64,000 nt of DNA from Micropterus salmoides (Eukaryota; Chordata; Actinopteri; Centrarchiformes; Centrarchidae): assembly GCF_014851395.1 (NCBI RefSeq), contig NW_024041150.1, positions 44,983,856 through 45,047,855 of the forward strand, written 5' to 3'. The notes under the pieces were generated by a model. That model searched no databases. It was not told the origin of the DNA and saw only the letters and a program-made list of their open reading frames with translations. A program made the position numbers and the translations under genes. Positions 1 to 12,350 of the stretch are shown here, piece by piece. Numbering within the stretch: position 1 is the first letter of the stretch; the number at the start of each line of letters is the position of its first letter.

Positions 1-1338
1 ATTTACTATTTTCAAATATATGTTGTGTGTGTGTATCATGAATGAACAACAAATTTCGTTTTGTTATGCAGCCTAGTGCTGTAAAATGCTAATAAACAAC
101 CTTGTACCTTTTCTCTAAACCTATAAAGTGTCTCAGTCAAAATGTAATTCAATGTTTGTAACGTTGATATATTATTGTCGCATATGTTGACATCCTTGGA
201 GGTATACAGATGAAATAACCTTTAATTAAAAAACAGTGGACCTATAATGTAACACGGTAGTAAGAGTGGCCTGAGCTATGCTACAGAAACGAACAACAGA
301 ACAACCAGCTGACCAAGATGAAAGACAGAAAGGGGTAAAAACCTGCTTGGAGAAAAGTTAGCAAGGAAGTTGAACCACCTAAGTTCAGAAAATATGTGTT
401 TGTTACTAGATTCCAGCTGTCGTTGTGCTTTACTATAAAACAAGTTAGCACAGCCCTGATCGAGCTGAACTATTTAGAAAACAAGCATTTGTTTGCAAGT
501 AGTTTGCTTGCATCTTGTGAGAAGACCTCATAAAGCATGAATTCATATGTTTTACTTTTTTCCCGATTATCCGACACCACATGAATGCACCATCAGTCAG
601 CGCTCACCCCTCTCTTTCCAAGCTCACAGGAGAAGCTTCGGGGTCGAAACGCTCTGTTGGCTTGTGTTAAATATATGTGTGGTCGTCTATTTCTCCAAAC
701 AGGCGCTGCTATTCATAATTAATGAGCTTTAGATTTGTTTTTGGCGCTAACTGCGTTAATTTATAGCAGAAAAAGACAAAAAGATAAAGTTGGGAATTAT
801 TAAAAGGTTTTGACATTAAAAAGTCACAATTATGAGAAGAAATTATCCTTTTTAGATAAAAAAAAACAACAACAACAACAACTCAGTTTGTCATATTTAT
901 GACTCATTAAGTGAAAAGTTAACGCATTAAAGTGGATCCACCTCAGTCTCAGTAAAGTGCAGCATGTAGCAAAAATGTTTGTAGGTTGTTTAGCTGTTGT
1001 AGAGCTGCACATGCTCAGTGCAGTCCCAGTCAGCTTGGTGACAGAAGCAGCATCACTCTGAGCCCAGCAGAGGGCCGTGTTCACTCTGCAGTCCTTCATA
1101 TGAAACATCATCAGTATGAGAGTGTGTGTAGTATACATTGATGATTGTTATGTATATGAATACACTGAAACCAGGCTGATGATTATTGTAAACTTTTTTC
1201 AGAAACAGATCTTCAGATAAAAGTGTATGTTCACTGTGAGGCAGAGATAAATAAAGCATTCAGAACTTCAGTTGCATCAATTTATATTTCTAATCTGACT
1301 CTCTGCAACAGTTTCTAACAGTTATAAGGGACAGTGGT
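1..1338. other. Intergenic, no gene recognised
   Basis: AT-rich DNA without an ORF that resembles a known domain on either strand. The short open frames show no splice-site logic. An AATAAA hexamer lies near 1249 on the plus strand, but nothing upstream reads as a last exon. Confidence 0.5.
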
Positions 1339-1989
1339 TGTTGCGTTTTCAGATTTTGAGAAAGCAGAGGCTGGGACCAAATTAAAATTTTAAAAAAGAT
1401 TTAATTACAAAATTGGTGAATAAAGAGATGGCTTTACAGAACAAACAAATAACACTGCAGTGGACTGAAAAGTAGGTCCTCCTTTCTGATCCACAGCTTT
1501 CAGTCCTGATTCTCACAAAATAAGCTGTTAATGTCCTCCAGGTAGTGGGCGGATCCTTTTTCCTCCAAATGGCTCAGGACCACAGCCGTTGGTCATTTGG
1601 TTAACTTCTTCTGCACCCAATTAGGAAGGGTGTATCTTTTTTGTTCTACATTACTTTTGGTCAAACAAAAGAGCACCGATCCTAGATGTGAACCCCCCTT
1701 TGATCTATGGAACAAATAGTCTTTTCTCTAAACTAGTCATACAGAACAACAGGGGTTGTTTCCAAAACGGTCCAAACCCAATCTTAGATGTCTATGAAAA
1801 AGTTAAAACAAAAGAATCCGTCTGGCACTAAACAAAGGTGTCAGTTTTCTTCACATTACAAAAAGGAGATAAAAAATGGTTTAATCATCATTCTGATGCA
1901 ATCGTCTGGCCTAAAACTCAGCAGGTTATATTTTACAGGTTACCTTTGGTAAGAAATATCAGCTTTGTTGTAACTTTTCAAACTCTACA
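1339..1989 (-). repeat. Solo LTR, family B copy 1
   Basis: This about 650-bp block shares long similarity with 13505-14070 and 49545-50162. The shared features include the TTTTCAGATTTTGAGAAAG start, a GGCTCAGGACCACAGCCGTT core and a TTTGTTGTAACTTTT end. Read on the minus strand it runs TGTAGAG...GCAACA, the TG...CA form of an LTR. Orientation comes from the 13.5 kb copy, where a polypurine tract sits next to the TGT end. No polypurine tract or primer site flanks this copy, so it is probably a solo LTR. No target-site duplication was found. Confidence 0.65.
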
Positions 1990-2221
1990 AAACCCCCAAC
2001 ATATTCATACATAGCCTACATATGGCTGGCCTGGTTGTATACTCATATCTGCATATATATTGTGAAAATGGGCAGATTTAGCTGGAGTAGTGGCGATTGA
2101 ATGATCAAGAGGTGAATTTGTGCATTATACTTTGTCAGTTAAAGCAAACCAGGCAGCCTTTCCCTGTTTGACAACAGCACTGTTTTTTAATCGCCCACTG
2201 GAGGGCTGCAGCGCCACAATA

Positions 2222-2578
2222 ACCATCCATCCATCTATCGTCAATCACTTATCCTGCGTCTAGGGTCGCGGGGGCTGGAGCCAATCCCAGCTGACATCGG
2301 GCGAAAGGCTGGGTACACCCTGGACAGGACACCAGTCCATCACAGGGCCACACATAGACAAACAACAACCAGTCACACTCACACCTAAGGACAATTTAGG
2401 CTCACCAATGAACCTAGGCTGCATGTCTTTGGATGGTGGGAGGAAGCTGGAGCACCCAGCGAGAACCCACGCAGACACAGGGATAACATGTGAACTCCAC
2501 ACATAAAGGCCGGGGAAACCGGGGTTTGAACCCACGTCCTTCTTGCTGTGTTTACCACTGTACCACTGTGCTGCCCCT
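2222..2578 (-). repeat. tRNA-derived SINE or LINE-tailed repeat
   Basis: Read on the minus strand, the right end is tRNA-like. It has an A-box-like TGGTACAGTGGTAAAC followed by a B-box-like GGTTCAAACCC. A long conserved body follows (CACGCAGACACAGG, CTTTGGATGGTGGGAGG), and it ends in a CATCCATC tail. This is a very common teleost repeat. The body may descend from an RTE-type LINE 3' end. Open frames inside it are repeat sequence, not genes. Confidence 0.75.
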
Positions 2579-3273
2579 GCAATCACCAGTCAAGTTCAAA
2601 TGAACAAAATTACTAAAAAGAACTGTTAAGTTTAGTAATGAGTGAGATTTGAAGGTTTGAGACTGTCAAAAGAGTGACTTTTCCCATCACTACCGGGCAA
2701 AAAAACCTTTGGAGCAAATATAACATAAGTTATTTATTTATATATCGGCCCATATAGCATTGGTTCATTTTCAATGCTGTCACTGGGCTGGCACCATCAC
2801 ATCTCCTATTCTTCCTAGCCCAAGGCACTCTGGGTGAAAGCTCCATATATACATGCAGTCAGACAGCCAGCAGGGGGCAGCACAGGAGCTTCACAGGAAA
2901 ACAGGCCGGTGTCAGCAACAAAGACACAAAGTGAGCATCCTGCAGAGTTTCTGTGTGACAAACTGTTTCACTGCATCTGTCAGTCTGCACGCAAAACAAG
3001 AAACTTCAGATCAGTTCCTGCAGGTTATTTTATCTAAAACATCTCAGTCACATTCAGGTTCTTCTGGGAAAAGACTCATATGGCGACAGATGTTATAAAA
3101 TAACAGCAGCCACGCCTTCATGCAGTCCACATACTAACGTCTCCAGTGTGATGAACAAGGATCCTAGAGCTGATTTCTGCAGCTGCTGCTTCAAATCTGA
3201 AGGTTCAGTCCAAACAGGTCACAGAGAGGAGACAGAAGGAGACAACTTTTAATTTGAAGGAGATTATATAGCA

Positions 3274-3322
<49 letters not shown>

Positions 3323-6300
3323 CAACAAAACAGCTACATAATGTTTATATATAAGTCAAATGCTTCTGTAAATTGCAATAAGAATACAGTGTGGGGGTGC
3401 AGATGTTGAAAATATTAAATATCTGAGAGTAAACAACAAGCTGCTCAGTAAAGATGGAGGGTGGAGGACACAAGATGGCTGCTCTGTTGTTGTTGTTGTA
3501 ACAAAACACTTCCTGCTTTATAATTAGAGTGTTTTCAGCTTAAAATAGCCAGAGCGATCACTAATGAAACCTGTTGGTTCAGAGTAACTTGGCTCACATC
3601 CAGGTGAAGTCCTGCAGAGCAGAATAACAGCTGCAGCTACAGCATGGCTTTCAGATGGCGCTAGCAGCTAATCTTTAGGCTACAGATTAAAATGTAGTTC
3701 CCCCTGCAGTCAGCGCCGTCTCATCCCAAACCATGTGACAGAGAGCAGCGTCTGTTGTGTTAATGCTCACATGTTTAATAATAAATATTGTATATGTACA
3801 AATGTTCAAGCTAATAGTGTACCTGCATTTAACTAGTCATGCTCGTTGGTGTAACCTGATGAAGACAGATCAGATTTTATGTAAGACAAACTCTTCTTAC
3901 TTCACCTGGATGTGACTGATGTGATGTTTCCACAGATGATCTTCATCAGGTAAATGTGAAGAAGTGAACACACCTGTATTTAATAAATTATGAAACATCA
4001 CAGCATTATCTCCTAATTTGATTTGTTTGCCAAATCATAATTTATTATAGGAGATAAAGAAAATAATTAATGTTTTTAAACAATCTTTAGTTATTGGAGT
4101 CCTAACAGACGATTATATTAATGCAGTATTTTGTAATCACACTTGATGGATACACAGTGAGAATACTGTTCTGGTGTAAATGTGACAGGTTGTCTAATCA
4201 GGAGATGATGACTTGTCATTTCATTACAAATAAATAAAGTGTGTTTACTTCTTTATCTTGACCTGAGGAGACCATCTGAAAGCATTCTAGTCACATCCAC
4301 ATCAAATAAAATACTTTTGTACTCAAGAAGTTAGTTTGATGAAGTCTTTTACTTCTACGGGAGAACTTGTTTTTGTAAAGTAACAGTACTTTTACTTGAG
4401 AACAGTTTGGGCTGCTCTGCCCACCTCTGACTTTAACAGGCCTGTAGATGATGAGCTGAGTTGTGATCAACATGTTGCCAACAGACAGACGTCATGTTGA
4501 ATAAAAATAAATGTGTTTTCTGTGTAACTGTCTCGTTGTTAGAAACCTGCCTGTCATGTGTTAACATCACATTCAGGTCACACAGTCCTCAGTCTTTTAG
4601 AGAATCAGAAACATAATCATCTGTAATAAATAAAGCTACCTTTGACAAAGTTTTCAAGGTAAATATATTTTATATTTTGTTCAGAAAACCAGGAGTTTTA
4701 ATGTGACGACACAAACAGTTGGAACATGAAAAAGGTCAACAAGATCAATATTTAAAAAACCATTTAAACACTTCAGCAGACGTCAGGAGACACTTATACT
4801 GGAACTTTCTGTAATAAAGACTTCACAAACTAAGAGAGTCTTTCTCAGTTTTATTGTCACACTTCAAACTTCAACAGGCTGAGAGCAGCTTCCTCTCTCT
4901 GCAGCCTGTTTTTACAACATTTAGAAACTTCCTCTGGTCTGGCTCTGTGGTCTCGTCTCTGTAGCAACCAGGAAACACGTGACAGAAGAGGAAGTACATG
5001 CAACTATTTTTCCACTGCGCCACAATGACTATTCATACAAGCTGCACTGAAATATGAACACTGAGCTCTACACGCTCACCTGAGAAATATGAACATGACT
5101 CAGAGAGAAATCTAATGAGAAAACAGATCATTCAGTGTTTGATGCTCCTGATCAGCTCTGAGTTCAACAGCAGCTGAAACACTTTGCCTCCACATTTGGG
5201 ATTCAAATCAGTTTTTATCTTCTGCAGACTGTAACATGAGGGAGTTTATCCTGCTGCTGCTCACAGACAGAGAGAGTTAAAGATTCACTGCAAAATGGCT
5301 TCTTATGTGGAGTCTATTCTTAATCAGTGTGACTCAGATCAGCGGTTTCCCCTGATAGTTCCTCTCTAGTTGGTTGTGCTGGTAAAGATAACAATGAGGT
5401 GTTAGTTTCAAACTTACATCGTGTCCCTGAAAGTACCACTGACACACTGAAGCTGTGTTGTGATGAACTGCTTCTCAAAAACAAATTACTAAAAAGGATT
5501 AATAGTAAATATTTCTGCAGGAATCAGCCTGTCATGTTACATTCAGGTCACAGCGTTCAGCTTCAGAGATCAAACACACCTGCTGACCTTTGACAAACGC
5601 AGAGTGAACCTACCGTCTCTCTCTGACACCATCAGAGGTCATGAGACAAAGAAATTACCTTTAAAAAGTTGTGATTCGTCACACTGACTCTTTATACAGA
5701 AACACGACTGGACTGGAGGATATAAACATGATGATCAGGTTTCAGTGATCCTGATCCAGCAGTTGTTGATCAGGAGGAGGAAACATGATCAAAGATGGCT
5801 CCTCTGAGAGACACAAGATCCTAAATGACAGTCGAGTGGAGACACTGCTCAGGAGACAATCTGTGACTGAAGGAACAGGAAGGTTTTACTCAGGAACAAA
5901 AGCCTCCATGTTAAAAGCTGCAGTCAGAGGACCAACAGGAAACATTCAGAAGTGAGAATATACAGCAGTCAAACATTCATCATACAGAACATTTGAGTCT
6001 GAGGTGTTGCTGCTGGGAAATACAGCTCGGGACTTTTGTCATGTGAATCATTTTCACGACCACAGAAACAAAAACAGTCACAGCTATTCAGCGTGATTCT
6101 GTTTACACAGCAGATGAGATCATGTTTCAGTAAGTGAAGTGTTGAGTTCAGCTCAGTCTGACAGAAACAGAAGATCTAAACTCTCAACTTGGTGTTTGAT
6201 ATAAAACTTCAGATATAAATGAATAAAAGAGCAGCAGTCTGTTCTCATGTTAGTTTCTACCCAGCAGCAGTGAAGAAGAAGAACTGAACCCACATCCTGA

Positions 6301-7740
6301 TTCAGACTGAGACGTGGGGGATGGGGAAGTTACAATGAGCTCAGAGCTGCTTCATAACAAACTACTCCCTCTGAAAGTCCCACCATTTTGTTCTCTGATT
6401 ACAGGGACAGGCCCAGACAGACATTTAGAGCCAAACTGACTTTCCTCTCTCAGCTCCAGAGTTAAAGAAGTTAATGATCCTGTTTTTCAGGTTTTATTCA
6501 CTCTCGGTTTCATCTGCTCTAGAAGCAGGACGCTGACATGAAGTCTGTTTTTATATTGATATGAAGAGAGAAGTCAGACTGGACTGTGAGCTTGATTTGA
6601 AAAATGCTTTGGAGAGGAACTCTGATCATTTCTGGTGAACAACTGGTGGAAAATGACCATTAATCTGAAATCTGTAGGTTACTTCAGAGAAGCTTTATTG
6701 GCAAGAAAAACAGACGTTTACATTGAAATAAAAAAATACATTGTTGAATAAAAACATGTTCAGTGTTAACATGTTACTCTGCAGATTAATATTTTACATG
6801 AAGCATTTAGATTTAACTGCCAACATTATGTAAAGTACCTACGCTTAGCTTAAGTGAAAGTGTACTTTCACGTCACATTTTGAAAGAAGGACTTTTATTT
6901 TTATATTTTCCTAATATTGTGTTTTAAACAGTCAAATTCAAGACTCTGTCTTAACATCTTTCTTTTGAGACAAAGTCAGCTTAGTTAAATACATGCAAAA
7001 TAAAGAACTATTCACATTTCTGATTAATACATACAGGGATGGTCAAAAATACATCAAAATGTATTTTAAAATCAAATTACAAATACTCTGAAACTGTCAG
7101 TTCTTTTAAATTAAGACTGAACTTTTTTTTACCGCTGCCTTTAATTAAATCCATAGATTGGTAACTTTCACTGTAACGTCCTGTTTTCTTTTTCTTTGTT
7201 TTTAGCTTTTTATCATTGCTTTTAATTAATTATTTACTTTTATATAAAAATATTTATTTGAGAAATGAGTAGGTAATTGAGTGAAAAGATAATGAGAGTG
7301 AGATTGAACAGAGTGAAGGAAGTGGTCTTAAATCTCGCGCCTGAGTGATTTGCAGGAACCTCTGTTCACCTGTAAATGTGCAGGTGGGTCCAGAGTATAA
7401 CTGGATCAAAGTGGCCTGCTGACAGACATGTCCTGGTTTCTCTGTAGTGTCCGAGGGTTTTTGGAGTTTCAGTGGACCCAAAGATTGCAGTGGACCCGAG
7501 TACAGACTAGTTAGAGAGAGTAGATTAAGCGTACTTCTCCGTTTATTCTCTGTTCAAAATAATTGTAACTCAGTTATTTGCTCAGCCCCTCAGCCTGTTT
7601 TTATCCAGTTTAAATACATGCATCTTAAATACTACCCATCCCTGAGTACATGTATATATGTTTATGGTATTTAAGCTGCATCAAGGAAAGCTGAGCAGAA
7701 ACACGTGCATACAAATGGTTATATTTTGAATAAGCTAAGA
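2579..7740. other. Long non-coding stretch
   Basis: No exon can be supported here. The sequence is AT-rich with many short open frames of chance length. Near 5070 the minus strand has a splice-donor-like segment that also occurs near 9340, which hints that decayed relatives of the V-set gene exons once lay here. A (TA)n tract is listed separately. Confidence 0.45.
3276..3319. repeat. (TA)n microsatellite
   Basis: About 44 bases of uninterrupted TA dinucleotide. Confidence 0.95.
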
Positions 7741-7883
7741 TCAAGACATTTCTCTTGAATTATGCTGTGCATCCTTTCCAAAGATTATAAAACCAACACC
7801 AACAAGAGCGAACACGCCACCTGTCTGTGAAACATTTCCCTCCTTGCCTCCTCCCTCCTTGCGTGCTGCTTCCTTGTGTCCAG
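7741..7883 (-). CDS. Candidate alternative last exon of the V-set receptor (duplicate)
   Basis: On the minus strand a TTTCACACAG acceptor is followed by an open frame of 143 nt that starts in phase 1 and ends in TGA. Phase 1 is the phase needed to follow the V-set exons. It begins like the last exon at 9116 (GHK, then a GNV motif). The membrane-like stretch GGVFALVGVGFIIFG is shorter, and the tail lacks the minisatellite peptide. The acceptor side and the upstream 190 bp are a clear duplicate of 9106-9299. It is either an alternative 3' end of the same gene or a relic exon of a deleted paralogue. The short hydrophobic run leaves membrane anchoring doubtful. Confidence 0.45.
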
Positions 7884-8065
7884 CTGTGTGAAATGCAGAA
7901 ACAGGTGTGAGGTATCAGCTGTCAGCAGGTGAACAGAATGTCAGACATTATCTACTGCACTTTGATCACATGACTCGTAGCAGCTGTTTCCTCTAAAGTC
8001 TCATCAGCAACATCTTTCTAAAACACAAACATCTGATCTGTGATGTTTCTCAGCTCAACTACCAG
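7873..8065. repeat. Segmental duplicate, copy 1 (pairs with 9106-9299)
   Basis: This is a direct copy of 9106-9299 with only a handful of differences. It covers the last-exon acceptor and upstream intron of the V-set gene. It shows that the 3' end of this gene has been duplicated locally. Confidence 0.9.
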
Positions 8066-8239
8066 GAGCCTTTACTACGAAGCAAGTTCAACATGCCCAG
8101 GATGTCTTTTGTTATCTGGCTTCACTGACACTAACAACCACGATCAGGCTAAATGGTCACATGATGCTGGTTATTAACCTGATAATTCAACACAGGGTTT
8201 CCAAATCCAGCCCTGAGCGCGTTGCCGTTAAAGAGGCTA

Positions 8240-8262
8240 ATATTATTATTATTATTATTAAT
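8240..8262. repeat. (ATT)n microsatellite
   Basis: A short run of TAT/ATT triplets. Confidence 0.85.
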
Positions 8263-8913
8263 AGTGGCAAAAGACTGAAACTCAACATTTACTGAAATCT
8301 CTCCCACATAACAAAATGTCTCTGTAACATAAGAAACAAATAAAACATAATGTTTAAATAAACTCATCTTAACTTAATTTAATAGGCCTTTTAATTTATA
8401 TCCTCAGAATATTCAGCCTCACAAAAAAAGAAAACCCATTTATTTTAACGGCTGTGACAGGATGTGTGAAACAGACTTGGGATCAAGTAAAATATATAAA
8501 AAGCATTTCAAAGTGGTGAGTAAGCTCACTGTCACATCTTACAAACCTACAAGGTTTTAGTGCTTCAGTCTCTGTAGGATGATCTCGCTGTACAAAAGTT
8601 TCACCGCTGCAAACATGAAGCAGCCAATAAATCAGTCTGTGTGATTTCCTACAGATGGTGATGTCATTTTCCAGAGAGCTGATTGGTCAGTAGGCAGACA
8701 ATATTTATAGAGTTGATCTCTTATCTGGAACATAACCTGCTCCGGAGCAGGTTAGCTGTTCAGCATAAGTTACCATGGAGATCTACCCCGGTAAGAAGTG
8801 AACCATCGTCATGGTGCTGAAAACCCCGAAGTTACCTGGATAAGCTCAAATCCTGCTTCGTGGTACAGAGAGACAAAGAGACACTCTGAGCTCGACACAC
8901 TCACCTGGATCTG

Positions 8914-9116
8914 TCAGCCTGATGTTGGAGGGTTTAGGGCGTCTGTCTCTCCTCCTGTGTGAGGTGTCTCTCCTCCTGTGTGAGGTGTCTCTCCTCCTGT
9001 GTGAGGTGTCTCTCCTCTGCGTTTTTTAAAGAGCATCGTTCCAACAACAGCAACAAGAAGCACCGCAAAAACTGGCAGACAGACCATCAGTCCAACATTT
9101 CCCTTCTTGTGTCCAT
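8914..9116 (-). CDS. Last exon: membrane segment and repeat tail
   Basis: The acceptor is TTCTCACACAG at 9117 and later. The exon reads a short GHKKGN linker, a hydrophobic run (GLMVCLPVFAVLLVAVVG), the basic stop-transfer FKKRR, then three copies of GETPHTG and a partial fourth. It ends in DALNPPTSG and TGA. The tail repeat is encoded by a 21-bp tandem repeat whose length keeps frame. A donor-like GTGAGTGTG lies just past the stop and resembles the donor after the V exons, so this exon end may come from an older V-exon border. Confidence 0.72.
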
Positions 9117-12100
9117 CTGTGTGAGAAGCAGAAACAGGTGTGAGGTATCAGCTGTCAGCAGGTGGACAGAATGTCAGACATTATCTACTGCACTTTGATC
9201 ACATGACTCGTAGCAGCTGTTTCCTCTAAAGTCTCATCAGCAACATCTTTCTAAAACACAAACATCTGATCTGTGATGTTTCTCAGCTCAACTAGCAGGA
9301 AGCAGCTTCACCTGAGAGACAAAGAGACACTCTGAGCTCTACACGCTCACCTGAGAGACAAAGAGACACTCTGAGCTCTTCACACTCACCTGTCACTGTC
9401 AGCTTGATGGTGCTGATGGGTTCAGGTGCTTCTCTCTTTCTGCGTCTTGTGTTGTTTTTCACTGCAATCAAACACTCATATGTTCCAGTGTCGTTGCTGT
9501 TGACGTTCTTCAGAATCACAGAAGCGTCTCTGTTCTTCTTCTCTGGACCTTGAAGCTCCACTCGACCCTGAAACAATGAATTCTGGTACTCTCCGTTTAT
9601 TTGATCAGGGCTGAGGTAGAAGACAAAACCATCTGTGTTCAGGTCAGGTCTGATCCACTTTATCACTTCTATGTCAGCATCTCTGTGACTCTGACAGGGA
9701 AGAGTGGCGTCCTCGCCAGGCTTCACCTTCACCTCCTGTGTCCCTGAACAGAAAGAGAAAAGCCTCCAGTCAGGACTTGTAATGTTTCCTGTTGTTCAAA
9801 CATCTTTTGATGGAAGCAGCAGAGATCAGGTCTCTATAAAACAGCACATGTGAACTCAGCAGCATTTCAAACCCTGTTCTCAGACAACTTGAGTCCCAGC
9901 TGCAGAAAGGAGAGACTAACTCCTCTGCTGCAGCTGCACGCTGACTTCATGTTGCTCATTTCTACAGCTGTCAGTCAAGTCGTCCTCCGCACCATCAGAC
10001 AGGAGACATTTTACTTTCATCTGCTTTCTGCTTGTTTGGAGATTATTGATTATTGATATTATTTCCCATCTGAATACAGACATCAGCATTTCTGAGCCTG
10101 AACAAACAGCTGAAATATTAAACATGTGAAGTTTATTATTTCCTAGAAGCTTTGAATCTTTGTCCTTGTTTTCCAAATGTGTCCCCAGTCTGTCCGTCCT
10201 CTACTCAGACTGTGTCTGAACTACTTCTACTGAGGAAAGAGTCCCTACAGTATGAAACTGCTTTACTTCTCAGAGAGACAAATGAAGCTGCTGGATCTGC
10301 ATGGACAGACACCACGAGAGGGGAGAGGACACATGTTGGTCTCTGCTGTCCATCCGTCCACACAGTAAACTACAGTGGTGGACAGGAACAGAGGTTCTTG
10401 TGAATATTCACATCAGTGGCGGTCTGGCCGTCTGGAGCACCGTGACAGTTCCCAGTGGGCCGCCTTCCTTTGCCTTTACTCTTTTACCAATAATGACAAA
10501 GTTGGCAGAAGGTTGAGCGACACGTGCCAACCCCCCTTCTCCCCAGGCCTGTTGGTCTATTCCACATGGACGTTTACGCAGCCCTTAGCCCCGCCCATCT
10601 CACTCACAGACCACAGTGACAGTGTGGAAAACCAGCTGGAAGTCGTTGCAAAGTAAATACGGCGACCTGCACAGATCAAATGTAGGCAGATAAGTGTTAT
10701 TTACACTGTACGTAATATTTTAATAAAAATCAGTAGAATTGTGTTTCTGCTTTCCATGACTTATACGAACCAATCAGAGAGCCGAATGTGAGCGTCTGCG
10801 TCATCGTTTCTAAAGTCCTCTGTTGTTGCCCGTCTGCACTAAAAACGCTACCCGGAGTTTTGAAACGCAAAACGGGTTCAGCAGCTTTTCCAAACTTCTA
10901 CATTTTGGTTCTACATTTTCGCCGTTTTAGTCTGAACGGGAGGTGCAAACGTAGAAAAAGGTCTTTTAAAATGAAATACACGCTCACCTATCACTGTCAG
11001 CTCGATGGTGCTGATGGGTTCAGGTGCGTCTCTCTTTCTGCGTTTTGTGTTGTTTTTCACTGCAATCCAACACTCATATGTTCCAGTGTCCTTGATGGTG
11101 ACGTTCTCCAGAATCACAGAAGCGTCTCCGTCCTTCTTCTCTGGATGTTGAAGCTCCACTCGACCCTGAAACAATGAATTCTGGTGCTCTCCATTTGTTT
11201 GATTAGGGGTGAAGTAGAAGACAAAATCATCATCTGACTTCAGGTCAGTTCTGATCCACTTTATCACTTCTATGTCAGCATCTCTGTGACTCTGACACTG
11301 AAGAGTGACGTTCTCTCCAGGCTTCACTGTCACCTCCTGTGTCTCTGAACAGAAAGAGAAAAGCCTCCAGTCAGGACTTGTAATGTTTCCTGTTGTTCAA
11401 ACATCTTTTGATGGAAGCAGCAGAGATCAGGTCTCTATAAAACAGCACATGTGAACTCAGCAGCATTTCAAACCCTGTTCTCAGACAACTTGAGTCCCAG
11501 CTGCAGAAAGGAGAGACTAACTCCTCTGCTGCAGCTGCACGCTGACTTCATGTTGCTCATTTCTACAGCTGTCAGTCAAGTCGTCCTCCGCACCATCAGA
11601 CAGGAGACATTTTACTTTCATCTGCTTTCTGCTTGTTTGGAGATTATTGATTATTGATATTATTTCCCATCTGAATACAGACATCAGCATTTCTGAGCCT
11701 GAACAAACAGCTGAAATATTAAACATGTGAAGTTTATTATTTCCTAGACTTCTTCTTTTGGTTCTACATTTTCACCGTTTTAGTCTGAACGGGAGGTGCA
11801 AACGTAGAAAAAGATCTGTTTTAAAATAGTAGTCCTAGTGTGGATGGGGCCTGAGGTAACGTTCTTTGTTTGGAGAGGTGTTTAACTAGTTTTTTTATTA
11901 TGCGTACTCCCTGGACTTAAAGCCAACCAGCTGACCCTGAGCAGACAGTTCTTAGTTTCAGTGAGGATTGTGGACTTTTTATCTCAAGGTGAGTTCAATC
12001 ATGACAACTTCAGTGTGTGGTCTTCCGCCATTTTAAAGTAGTACTGACATAGTGATCCATGGCTGTGCAGCTGCTTGGTGGTTTAGTAGAGGCTGGTCCT

Positions 12101-12316
12101 GTTTGTACGTGCGTGCATTAGCAGGGCGGCTGGAGTACACGTTGAACTGTTCTGGTGGGCTGGTCTGGATCAAAGTCCAGGGCTATTTCTTAAACCCAGT
12201 CCGTCCCTCGTGATGGAGACACAAGTCTAGACAAGTCAATTTAAACTTTAACATATTCAAAGTACACACATTTTAATCAATAATATAATTTTGTAAGGAT
12301 TGCAATGTTATATTCA

Positions 12317-12350
<34 letters not shown>

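Noticed and set aside
830..1138. Minus-strand frame with NTALCWAQSD, considered as an Ig or T-cell receptor joining segment
   Set aside because: No FGxG joining motif, no recombination signal and no splice donor were found.
2260..2586. Minus-strand open frames with Trp/Gly/Ser-rich sequence
   Set aside because: They lie entirely within a very common tRNA-headed fish repeat.
10788..11177. Plus-strand open frame of 129 codons
   Set aside because: It is antisense to the V-set exon at 10988-11344, whose minus-strand reading has all Ig hallmarks and matching splice phases.
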